Positions 55,441-64,000 of a stretch of 64,000 nt of DNA are shown piece after piece. Origin of the DNA: Schistocerca nitens. Its lineage: Eukaryota > Arthropoda > Insecta > Orthoptera > Acrididae. The notes beneath the pieces are model-generated. The model was not told the origin of the DNA, ran no database searches, and worked only from the letters and a program-made list of their open reading frames with translations. Every line of letters starts with the position of its first letter. Within the stretch, counting starts at the first letter, position 1. The stretch spans positions 355,055,234 to 355,119,233 of the forward strand of contig NC_064622.1 in NCBI RefSeq assembly GCF_023898315.1, given 5' to 3'. A program made the position numbers and the translations under genes.

Positions 55441-56847
55441 GACTTTATACGGTGCTGATAACAGACATACTTTCATAATGGCCAGTCATCCCTCGGCCTC
55501 GACCGCATGCGACTACCAGTTGCACGAATTAATCTTTGAAGAGTCACTGGACTCAAACGTCGTTCCGTTCGTAATTTTTATTTTCTGGTGGAAGAAGCAG
55601 CAGCGATGTGAAGCGCCATGCTGAAAGCTACTGTGGAGGATGACAGAGGCCCATTTTCATCAGACTCTTCTCGCTTATTTCCTGTTGTAGAGAATGTATG
55701 GAATATCTGATACTGCAGCTGGTATATTGAATTTGGAGGGAGTCGGGAGGGTTGGGGGTTGGTTGGGGGAGGGGGGGGAGGGAGGGGCTGAGGGATGCTG
55801 GCGCAAAGTGGATCGGACAGTGGAATTTGTTATGGCCATCCCCGTTCGCAGCACGCTTCATACACGTGGGATTCTGATCGATCCGCAATCGAACTTGGTG
55901 AAAGCTGTACCGAGAACTTTTGACGGCATGCTGTATTCAGAATTTCCAACCCAACTACAATTATCAGAGTTAAAAGTAACGCTCTGCGTAAATTAAAAGA
56001 AAAAATGCCTGTTAGCAGTACTGGTTATACACGGCAAAACATTGTCACACTACTCAGATTTAGCTTCATGTCAGTGGCGTTAGGCATTTGTGGACCAGCG
56101 GAAACGTCGGCGAAAGAAAAGACGCAGGGTGCTATAGTGATGAAACTAACATCACTTATATAAAATGCGTTCAGAATTGTCGAACCCGAAGTGTAAAAAA
56201 AAAAAAACGAAGAGTGGTCATAAAGTTTTAATTATCACGTCTGAAATATGAAAATACGTATTTATTTTTTTCTTGTTTGCAGGCAAATGTCTACGGTACT
56301 GGTATACATTCAAACCCCTACGCCACAATACCGTAGCACACTGCTAAATAAACCAAAACAATCACGCCTACTGAAAGTGGAGTAGTATGTCTTAGTTTGT
56401 CTTCTGCTATTGATGGTGATCAAGGCTAGAACAATCTATGCTGAAATTTTGATAAGGAATCGGCCCATAGCCTCGGTAAAGTTACTGATAGTTCTTTTTC
56501 CGCTTAGGCTGTATCAAAACTCTATTGTTTATAAATCATTATTGTAATTTCGACATTTTGTTATCATCAGGTGGTGTGCGGCAATGGTACGCACTTAACA
56601 TGAAGTAGTCATGTACGGCAACATGATACCGAACATTGCAAAATAAACTTTTTTCCTTGTTATTTTTTTCCCACGCCTCATGGGAGGGGGTGGGGGAGGG
56701 GGCGTCAGCGGAACGATACTCCACTCTTCGGCCAAGAGCATTCACAAAGAGATAACAAACAAGATAAAAAAATAAAAGTATGAGGACGATTTAAGTTTTA
56801 AATTAAAAAGACGGACAGCTAGCATAACAGAAAATAATCGTATAGAT
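55441..56847. other. Unassigned DNA with G-rich tract
   Basis: A G-rich stretch at 55735-55793 (GGGTTGGGGGTTGGTTGGGG and on) could form a G-quadruplex, and a similar shorter one is at 56682-56702. No coding or repeat content is recognised otherwise. Confidence 0.4.
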
Positions 56848-57017
56848 CTTCCTGGCAGATTAAAACTGTGCGCCGGACCGAGACTCGAACTCGGGACCTT
56901 TGCCTTTCGCGGGCAAGTGCTCTACCAACTGAGCTACCCAAGCACGACTCACGCCCTGTCCTCACAGCCTTACTTCTGCAGTACCTCGTCTCCTACCTTC
57001 CAAACTTTACAGAAGCT
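56848..57017. repeat. Foldback tRNA-like element, partial
   Basis: CTTCCTGGCAGATTAAAACT and a tRNA-like unit on the minus strand (AGCTCAGTTGGTAGAGCAC, GAGTTCGAGTCTCGG) match the complete copy at 49349. The rest of that element is missing, and the piece runs straight into an IS630-type transposase. Confidence 0.8.
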
Positions 57018-57440
57018 CACTGATTTCTTTGGACTCCTTATGAATGTCTCTCGTACGCGCTCCACATTCACTTCACTCAGACTTGGACGTTCGCTTCTCT
57101 TTGCCGGGCACAAGCAAGCCGTCGTAACGAATTTGTTGTGCCAGTGGTAAATGGCCTTCCTTGGTGGTGGCTTCTTACCGTACTTGGTACTAAACATTCG
57201 TTGAATCGCTGTAGCATACTTGTTTTTGTCGAACACACAGAAAGCTCGTTCCACACCTGAACTAGCCATGTTTGTGACTAGCGCTGATTATCGGCAAATT
57301 ACCAAACTACGCTGTGGCGGTATACACGAAAAAAAAAACTTTCAGGGTTTCTCTTCTAAATATGTATGATATCTGTACAATATTTGGTTCTTGTGCAATA
57401 AATAATTGAAAGTGTTCCCGGACTTTATGTACAGCCTGTA
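57018..57440 (-). pseudogene. IS630-type (DUF4817) transposase, N-terminal fragment
   Basis: Minus strand from 57269: MASSGVERAFCVFDKNKYAT, IQRMFSTKYGKKPPPRKAIY, VNVERVRETFIRSPKKS, the DUF4817 helix-turn-helix and linker. The transposon's outer end is near 57440 (ACAGCCTGTA). The catalytic part is missing. Confidence 0.78.
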
Positions 57441-57669
57441 TTAAGCCAAGAACATTATGCTGAAGACTTCATTATTGTTTTTCTTCTGTTTAGTTTTAAC
57501 AAACTACTTTTGGGCTTATGTAATTTGCTCATATTATTTATGCAACGATTAGAGTTGTATAATGTGTGTAAGAAATAAAGTACACATTATAAAGATTTGG
57601 TCGTTATGTTATTTGCTGTTTGTCCGCACTGTGGGATCATTTTTTCTCAGAGAAAATCACTTAATTCCA

Positions 57670-58230
57670 ACAATATCTTGCTATACTGCAGGCTGTTTGC
57701 GTTACCAAACTGGCCGACCGGCAAGACGCAGCCGCTTTACAACAAGATTGTGCAACGCCACATTGGGCCCAGACTGTGTGAGATGTTCTAGCCCAAGTGT
57801 TCCCATATCGCAGGATTCACAGGGGTGGTCCAATCCCTGGCCTTCCAGGTCGTCTGACAGATGGACTTTTTTCTATGGAGGTATGCCAGCCCGCATCTCG
57901 TGGTCGTGCGGTAGCGTTCTCGCTTCCCACGCCCGGGTTCCCGGGTTCGATTCCCGGCGGGGTCAGGGATTTTCTCTGCCTCGTGATGGCTGGGTGTTGT
58001 GTGCTGTCCTTAGGTTAGTTAGGTTTAAGTAGTTCTAAGTTCTAGGGGACTTATGACCACAGCAGTTGAGTCCCATAGTGCTCAGAGCCATTTGAACCAT
58101 TTTTTGAGGTATGCCAAGGACAGAGTCTACCAAACGCCCGTCACCCACACTAACAATTTAAAGAAGCGAATCGTTGCCGCCTATGTTGTATGTACCACGT
58201 GCACCAAGGGCGCACATGGTGAAATTTATC
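57670..58230 (+). pseudogene. IS630-type transposase, C-terminal fragment with SINE
   Basis: Plus-strand text QQDCATPHWAQTV (second catalytic box), FPYRRIHRGGPIPGLPGR, a degraded third box (TDGLFSMEVC), then, after the SINE, AKDRVYQTPVTHTNNLKKRI. The SINE sits just before the KDRVYxTPV motif. Confidence 0.8.
57889..58105 (+). repeat. SINE type C, complete
   Basis: Head GCCCGCATCTCGTGGTCGTG, B box GGTTCGATTCCC, tail GTCCCATAGTGCTCAGAGCC and a T-run. A perfect 11 bp duplication GAGGTATGCCA lies at 57878-57888 and 58106-58116. The head is identical to the copy at 2132 over at least 70 bp. Confidence 0.95.
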
Positions 58231-58395
58231 GAATAGAGTAAAAACTTTGTGACATAGTGTTCACATAAGCCAAACACGGCACAAATATCATAATTAGTTT
58301 GTATGCTATAACACATTCAAGTTTCGCTGTACTTTCATGACTAGTTTGGCATCACTGGGATAGGCTGAGAACACCTGACGGATAAAAATAATTTT

Positions 58396-58713
58396 GAAAC
58401 TTCCTTGCAGATTACAGCTATGTGCCGGACCGAGAATCGAAATCCGGACCTTCGCCTTTCGCTGCAAGTGCTCTACCATCTGAGCCACCCAAGCACGAGT
58501 CACGACCCGTCCTCAGAGCCTTAACCCCGCCAAACCCTCGTTTCCTACCTTCCAAACGGGTCGTCAGTCATGCTTGCGTAGCTCAGATGGTGGAGCACTT
58601 GCCTGCGAAACGAAAAGCTCCCGAGTTCGAGTCTCGGTCCTGCAAAAAGATTTAATCTGCCAGAAAGTTCCATTCAGTGCACACTCCGCTGCAGAGTGAA
58701 AATTTCATTCTGG
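58396..58713. repeat. Foldback element with two inverted tRNA-like units
   Basis: One tRNA-like unit is on the minus strand at about 58420-58495 and a second on the plus strand at about 58572-58650 (GCGTAGCTCAGATGGTGGAG, GAGTTCGAGTCTCGG). The right end GAGTGAAAATTTCATTCTGG matches the end of the copy at 49349. It shows that complete members carry the tRNA-like unit in both arms. Confidence 0.8.
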
Positions 58714-58919
58714 AGACAAATTGTTTTGTTTATAACCTCAATATTACATTTAAGGCGAGTCCGCCTGAAGTTCCACATTAGTGCAACAACATCCAATGAT
58801 CCCTATGTTGCTTTCTGAAGGTGAAAAAAAAACGACTAAAGTTTTTTCTCGAATGATTTTATAGTACGGTGAACGTTTTATGAACATCGGAAATTTTTAC
58901 AAGTCGTAGAACAGTGCTA

Positions 58920-59345
58920 AAACGGTCAAACCTCAGTGAACGTCGAGCAACGCCCTGGATGACTAATTGAAGTGTCAACTCCTTCGTTCGAAACCCGCAC
59001 TGATGACGTTATTCGTGAAGATCGACGTGTTACAGCTGAATATACAGCAAAAATAGGTGCAGTAAGCGTTCATAACACTATCAGTAACAAGCTCAAGTAC
59101 AGCAAAACAAATGCAAGGTGGGTCCCGGTTGAGTTAACGCAACAAAACAAGGAAACAAGACTCAGAGAGTGTAGAGACTTGAAACAACGCTATAAAAGGG
59201 AAGGTGCCCCTTTCCTGAACAAAATTATACCGTGTAGCGAAACTTGTTTACCATTTTGAAACAGAGACGAAAATATAAAGCACGGAATGGAAGCACACCT
59301 GTCCGAAAGAAATTCAGAACTCAAGTATTAGCGAAAAAAGTTGTG
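58920..59345 (+). pseudogene. mariner transposase fragment
   Basis: Plus strand: DDVIREDRRVTAEYTAKIGA, NKLKYSKTNARWVPVELTQQ, YKREGAPFLNKIIPCSETC (degenerate first catalytic box), then HFETETKI and STEWKHTC. The rest of the catalytic domain is absent. Confidence 0.75.
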
Positions 59346-60654
59346 GCGGTTGCTTCTTGAAACAGCGTGAGATGATGAGATTAATGGAAAGTATGACAGC
59401 AATGATTAAACTGGCTGTCAGTTTGCCTTGTTCCTCTAATGAGCTGGCGATGTTAAATCTCACCTGTGATTCTGCTGTTGGCCCGAGCACGGCCGGCATC
59501 AGGCTCCATCACGTCTGGCTGGGGTTTCGGTGTGGGTAATAACAAAAGGAAAAACATTGTCCGAGAAGAATACGTTAAATGAGAGGTAGCCTGTTACAAG
59601 TGGTTAGCGGTTACAGCATGCAAGAAACTAGTAAGAACTAGTCTTGCTGCACGTCAAGACACGAGAACAATCGAACCCGACACAGGTCACGGACACTGTG
59701 ATGAATGGTCTAACCTCCGAATTAAGAGAGAGTGCGCCGAGAGATACCTGAAATACTGATAGTCCCGAGTATTGAGGAGACCAGCCCAGGGCAGGGGCAG
59801 TTTAGATAGCTATTACAAAAACACGATACGATCAGCGCGCCTACTGTTCGGTGAACGCGCTATTGCATCGCGTCGGAATTGTTACTGATTAGCATGCACA
59901 AACTGATTACTGACCTTACTGACCATACTGTAGTGGGTCGTGCGATCAATGGCCGCTATCGATGGAACAAGCACGCACACCTGTGCATAACGGCGGCAAC
60001 TCGCACGCTGATGGTCACGAACCTGCTCCAACTAAGAACTGACTTCAACTGGGGCGTCGATGAAGCCTCTCATCACTTTTGTGCACGAGGATCCAACGAC
60101 ACTGCAGACTTCCACCGCCAAAAAGAGGAGCCCCGTGACCAACCTAACAGATCCCCCCTCCCCCCCCCCCCCCCCCCCCCGTGAATTTGTTCCGGCCCGT
60201 GAGAAGGCAGTGCCTACAGCCCAAAGTTTGGGAAACATGGAATTGCGGTTCTTCTACGAAAACGGCGGCCGGGAGTGTCCCTCCACCGCTGATAAAGAAG
60301 GAATGAAATTCAAACTTACTGCTTCTTTGGCCTTCCAGGAATATGCCTTACTGTATAAATTTTACAGTATATTAATTATACCAGACGTCAAAGTAATATA
60401 CCTTCTTTAAGAGCCAGGAGTCCTGCTGTTACGCAAACCTAAGGAGGTCCCTAAATGACAGGGAAGATCATTTGATATGACTTAACCGACGTGTAATTAA
60501 ATCGACTTTTAAATTACTGGGCCGATTAGTCCGTGACCTATATCAATCGACCCGTAATTTGAAGACAAAGGCGAATCTATAATTAAAAGAATTAAATTTT
60601 CTATGGGTGATCTCTCTTTTCCAGAAGATGGGACTAACTACTACTGTGCTTCCA
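59346..60654. other. Unassigned DNA with poly-C tract
   Basis: A run of C's broken by one T spans 60153-60180. A few short open frames occur without motifs. Confidence 0.4.
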
Positions 60655-61000
60655 CAAACAAAGTCATGTTGACGTCTTTGGGGATGCCCAAGGTGTCGTC
60701 TTTCGTGATTATTTGGAAGATCAACGTACTAGTCAGACATGCTGATTAACAAAGTAAAGCCGGCAATGTGAGAAAAACGTGCCGTTTTTCAAAGAAACGA
60801 CACGATATTGCTATACGACAATGATCGCACTCACACCGCTCAAATGACCCAAGAAACCACCGGAACAAAGATTTTGGCGGAAAGTGCTTCAAATAACAAG
60901 ACAAAAGACTTCATTGCAACGGGTACAAGAAAATTAGTTCCTCGCTGGGATAACATCTTCAGTCCCGAACACATATTAAAAGTATACTTGGAAGGAGAGA
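60655..61000 (+). pseudogene. mariner transposase C-terminal relic
   Basis: Pieces in shifting frames: FGDAQGVVFRDYLEDQRTSQ near 60690, ILLYDNDRTHTAQMTQET near 60800 (second catalytic box, HDNARPHT-like) and FIATGTRKLVPRWDNIF near 60910 (typical mariner C-terminus). A large internal deletion removes the third box. No terminal repeats seen. Confidence 0.65.
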
Positions 61001-61029
61001 CAGCATTGGTCGTATATTTTTGTTTATTA

Positions 61030-61075
61030 TCGCAAAATCGATTTTCGGTCACTTCATGACCATCTTCAGTGCTGT
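61030..61075 (-). repeat. Retroposon 3'-tail-like motif
   Basis: The minus strand reads CAGCACTGAAGATGGTCATG followed by TGACCGAAAATCGATTTTGC, a widespread ending of insect retroposons. The body could not be identified. Confidence 0.45.
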
Positions 61076-61102
61076 AATATATAACTTAAATTAGTAAGCA
61101 CT

Positions 61103-61161
61103 GGTGTCAATAAGCATTACGGCGATCACAACAGGTGTCAATAAGCATTACGGCGATCACA
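61103..61161. repeat. 31 bp tandem duplication
   Basis: GGTGTCAATAAGCATTACGG plus CGATCACAACA is repeated nearly twice, head to tail. Confidence 0.9.
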
Positions 61162-61382
61162 TAGTCTCCAGTTCTGCTGAGGAAAGTGATTGCAGACATT
61201 TGTTGCTGAAATCCGCAGTGTTTGTTAATCCCAGCACATCTTTAAGGTTGGAAGTTTCATTTACCGTAACCCATTATGTGGGTCAAATCCGCGTTTTCTT
61301 TGCGACTACATTGTTCCACCGATCCTAATATTCGTTTCAAACTGTTGCGAACTTCTCGGCCGGTCGGAGCACTCTCTCGTCT

Positions 61383-61607
61383 TCAAATACAGGTAAAAGT
61401 CTGGCACAGAGTTCGGACGGTTTTCCGAGGGCCTGTTGACTTTCGATTCGATGCTCTGCCGGTTGCACGGAAGTTACGTATCGAGTTCAATGTTTTTCCA
61501 CGAGCAGGAATTGGATACCGCGGCTGAATATTAAAATGCTTACGTAAGGCACGTTGCATGCGCACGACAGATCCGTCATAGCGGAAATAGCACTCCAGTG
61601 CGAGCAC
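61383..61607 (-). pseudogene. IS630-type transposase, DUF4817 domain only
   Basis: Minus-strand frame: LALECYFRYDGSVVRMQRAL, RKHFNIQPRYPIPARGKTLN, NFRATGRASNRKSTGPRKTV. This is a clear DUF4817-type N-terminus (compare 13953-14225). No catalytic part follows. Confidence 0.75.
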
Positions 61608-61882
61608 TCGACGTTACTTCGACCAATACGACATCAGTACTGAACTGTGTATGACATGACACTTGATACTCCCCACTGCTAAGAGCCGGCACCACCGTCG
61701 CTGTATCTTGTTTTTTACCGCGAGTTATTCAAATCTGAAATCGTCAAAACATTGTGAAGCATACTGTATAATGTAACTTACACACCAGCCAGGTATTAGC
61801 CCTCAGGTCCGTTACGAATGGCTGACTGTTGCCTACTAGGTAGTACGAGGAGTGATCTATGATCGTGGGACATGTGATCATG

Positions 61883-62087
61883 GCCGCGCGGGATTAGCCG
61901 AGCGGTCTCAGGCGCTGTAGTCATGGACTGTGCGGCTGGTCCCGGCGGAGGTTCGAGTCCTCCCTCGGGCTTGGGTGTGTGTGTTTGTCCTTAGGATAAT
62001 TTAGGTTAAGTAGTGTGTAAGCTGAGGGACTGATGACCTTAGCAGTTAAGTCCCATAAGATTTCACACACATTTGAACATTTTTTGA
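61883..62087 (+). repeat. SINE type B, complete
   Basis: Head GCCGCGCGGGATTAGCCGAG, tRNA-Leu/Ser-like long variable arm, B box GGTTCGAGTCC, tail AGTCCCATAAGATTTCACAC. A perfect 13 bp duplication ACATGTGATCATG lies at 61870-61882 and 62088-62100. Confidence 0.95.
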
Positions 62088-62133
62088 ACATGTGATCATG
62101 TCGCCAGTCCCCACAGCTTTTGTTGCCAGTAGA

Positions 62134-62337
62134 CGAAAAAATGGTTCAAATGGCTCTGAGCACTATGGGACTCAACATCTGAGGTCATCAGTCCCCTAGA
62201 ACTTAGAACTACTTAAACCTAACTAACCTAAGGACATCACACACATCCATGCCCGAGGCAGGATTCGAACCTGCGACCGTAGCAGTCGCGCGGTTCCGAA
62301 CTGAAGTGCCTAGAACCGCACGGCCACCGCGGCCGGC
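62134..62337 (-). repeat. SINE type A, complete
   Basis: Minus-strand copy with head GCCGGCCGCGGTGGCCGTGC at 62337, B box GGTTCGAATCCTGCC and tail through CATTTGAACCATTTTTT. A perfect 10 bp duplication TGCCAGTAGA lies at 62124-62133 and 62338-62347. Confidence 0.95.
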
Positions 62338-62456
62338 TGCCAGTAGAAGAATCTTGATAATTCCGCTGTTTCCTTATTCAAGCAGCTCATCATTCAACTT
62401 CACAAAAAGTAAGTGAACCCCGTACCAGACGTCTCTAAATCGGAAAATATTCTAAG

Positions 62457-62517
62457 GAGGAACTGGGAGTCGAACCCGGATCCTTACGCACCGAAGGCAG
62501 CGATGCTAACTATACCT
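62457..62517 (-). repeat. tRNA-Gly-like pseudogene or SINE head scrap
   Basis: The minus strand GGTATAGTTAGCATCGCTGC followed by CTTCGGTGCG and CCGGGTTCGACTCCC resembles tRNA-Gly(TCC), but the acceptor end is not paired and the anticodon loop is altered. Confidence 0.45.
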
Positions 62518-62557
62518 TTCTTTCCTTTTTTGCGGCTATGGAGGCGGTCCTGAAATG

Positions 62558-62717
62558 CCGGCCGCGGTGGCCGAGCGGTTCTAGGCGCTCCAGTCCGGAA
62601 CCGCGCTGCTGCTACGGTCGCAGGTTCGAATCCTGCCTCGGGCATGGATGTATGTGATGTCCTTAGGTTTAAATAGTTGTAAGTCCAGGGGACTGATGAG
62701 CTGATGACCATTTTTTT
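62558..62717 (+). repeat. SINE type A, shortened tail
   Basis: Head CCGGCCGCGGTGGCCGAGCG, B box GGTTCGAATCCTGCC; the tail is cut after ACTGATGACCATTTTTTT. A perfect 12 bp duplication GGTCCTGAAATG lies at 62546-62557 and 62718-62729, so the short form itself was inserted. Confidence 0.94.
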
Positions 62718-62931
62718 GGTCCTGAAATGACATTTAAACGATTTAATACCCGTAATATGATAAACATCTCCAGAAAGTTTCGTAAATGTCGGGCTGGTGC
62801 TTATCCGTAACACCTCGACATTCCGTCTGTGTATTTGGTCCTATAATACAACGGAGAGATTACGAGCATTAGTTCCTATTCAGATAGATACATGTCTGGC
62901 CTCTGGTCATGACAGAAAAGAATGTTATGGA

Positions 62932-63253
62932 GACTCCTCCCGAACAGGCCATGAAGGCCCAACGGTACCGACCGGCCGCCGCGTCATCCTTAGACCATAT
63001 GCGTCACTGGATGCGGATATGGACGGACACGTGATCAGTACACCGCTCTCCCGGTCGTATGTCAGTTTCCGAGACCGGAGCAGCTACTCCTCGATCAGGT
63101 AGCTCCTCAGTTTGCCTCACAATGGCTGAGTGTGCCCCGCTTGCCAACAGCGCTAGGCAGACGGTCATCCAGCCTAGTGCTAACCCAACCCGACAGCGCT
63201 TAACTTCGGTGATCTGACGGGAACCGATGTTACCATAGGCAAGGCCGTTGGCA
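62932..63253 (-). repeat. 5S rRNA-derived SINE (SINE3-like), complete
   Basis: The minus strand starts with a 110 bp 5S-like unit at 63143-63252: GCCAACGGCCTTGCC, CAGATCACCGAAGTTAAGCG, and GGATGACCGTCTG, ending CGCTGTTGGC. These cover the internal control region of a 5S gene. A body of about 210 bp follows (ACTCAGCCATTGTGAGGCAA; TTGGGCCTTCATGGCCTGTT). AATGTTATGGA (62921-62931) and AATGTAATGGA (63254-63264) form an 11 bp duplication with one mismatch. It is a retroposon, not a 5S gene. Confidence 0.88.
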
Positions 63254-63264
63254 AATGTAATGGA

Positions 63265-64000
63265 TATTCTACGAAAATTCTATATAAGCCTACCGTGACC
63301 ATTTCATGATAGTTAAACACTGCTGCCACTTCGCACGTCTGATATGCCCATTGGACTGTGTTCTATTTTTAGGACGAGTTCAAGACTTCTGCAACCTTAT
63401 ATGACTGTACTGAATTGTCCGCCAGACAAGTCGACGATTCGCCAGATGGGAGGAGCGTTGTCAAACACGCGTAATGCTCTCTGTACGAGTGTTGCTGTTA
63501 AGAACAACACAGGTAAGCCTTCTCACACAGACACGCGTCCGCGCGAGGCAAAAAGCACCGGTCGGCATTAGCATTTGCTTTAGAGTCGGCAGCTGCACAG
63601 CAAGAACCTATTAGCATTTATGGATACGTGTGCACTTGTCAGCGCCGGGTGGCTCCCCGTGAGTGATGACACTGGAAAGCGGCGACATTTACGATCAAGA
63701 GATTACCGGCACCTACGGTTTAATTAATGCGAATACGTAACGAGGACAGCGTCTGGAGGGGGAGGCCGGCTCGCTCCGGCGGTCGCGCCAGGATGATTTA
63801 TTAAGTAGCGAGCGTCGCGGGCTGGGCAATTTTTACACCCTAACCAAATTTGTCTTCGCTCCAATTATGCGGCCACACGGCAAATGCCGGTGGAAATGAA
63901 TGGGTTCCGAACTAGCAGAACTGCTGCAACCGCAGTTATTTAACGGACTCGGTGCAACAAGCAAGAAGTGTCTAGCTCCGACCTAAGTGTGAAGAAATTC
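63265..64000. other. Low-repeat stretch, no gene found
   Basis: I see none of the window's repeat families here. From about 63660 on, the composition is more balanced, with AT-rich words (GGTTTAATTAATGCG, ATGATTTATTAAGTAG, CTCCAATTATGCGG) between CG-rich ones. It may be single-copy host DNA, but no exon can be supported. Confidence 0.4.

Noticed and set aside
63143-63252. Apparent 5S rRNA gene
   Set aside because: Diverged 5S-like unit fused to a 210 bp body and flanked by a target duplication, so it is a SINE head.
1-64000. CRISPR array, operon or bacterial features
   Set aside because: No regularly spaced repeats with unique spacers, no Shine-Dalgarno-led gene strings; the repeats are eukaryotic SINEs and LINEs.

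Overview
The window is eukaryotic, repeat-dominated DNA that I read as an intergenic or intronic stretch of a large insect genome, most likely an orthopteran (grasshopper or locust). The basis is the tRNA-head SINEs with the shared GTCCCATAGTGCTCAGAGCC tail, a 5S-derived SINE, many IS630/Tc1/mariner transposons whose transposases begin with a DUF4817-type helix-turn-helix, and a long I-type LINE. I recognise these as abundant orthopteran repeats from general knowledge; no search was run. I found no convincing host gene, no functional tRNA or rRNA gene, no operon, no CRISPR array and no clear retroviral or LTR coding sequence.

Layout. 1-5.4 kb: SINE pieces, a foldback repeat, a GA tract and a 5'-truncated LINE. 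5.4-7.4 kb: an IS630-type transposon carrying a SINE in its transposase and a LINE tail in its terminal repeat. 8.2-14.4 kb: Tc1 and IS630 relics around an unclassified T-rich region with repeated CCTTCAGCC motifs and a CpG-rich patch. 15.4-22.9 kb: a nearly intact 6.1 kb LINE (gag-like ORF1, endonuclease/RT/RNase H ORF2, minisatellite leader) inserted with a 13 bp target duplication into an older IS630-type transposase. 23.3-32.9 kb: Tc1, two mariners, four LINE pieces and SINEs. 33.6-36.2 kb: a long-TIR IS630-type element with two SINEs. 38.1-39.4 kb: a Tc1 relic holding a different SINE. 40.1-43.0 kb: a FLYWCH/MULE-like coding relic split by a piggyBac element and a SINE. 43.2-52.5 kb: another LINE piece, a Tc1 copy, a foldback tRNA-like retroposon, an IS630 fragment and a complete-ended Tc1. 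52.5-57 kb: mostly unassigned A+T-rich DNA with an RT relic. 57-64 kb: IS630 and mariner fragments, two more foldback tRNA-like elements, SINEs and a 5S-derived SINE3.

The copies do not form a cooperating system; they record layers of insertion. Thirteen SINE or SINE-like copies and the full LINE have target duplications that I could read by eye, which orders the events: DNA transposons and the MULE relic are older hosts, and SINEs and the LINE are later guests. The LINEs would have supplied the reverse transcriptase for SINE spread, but no specific partner can be assigned from this sequence.
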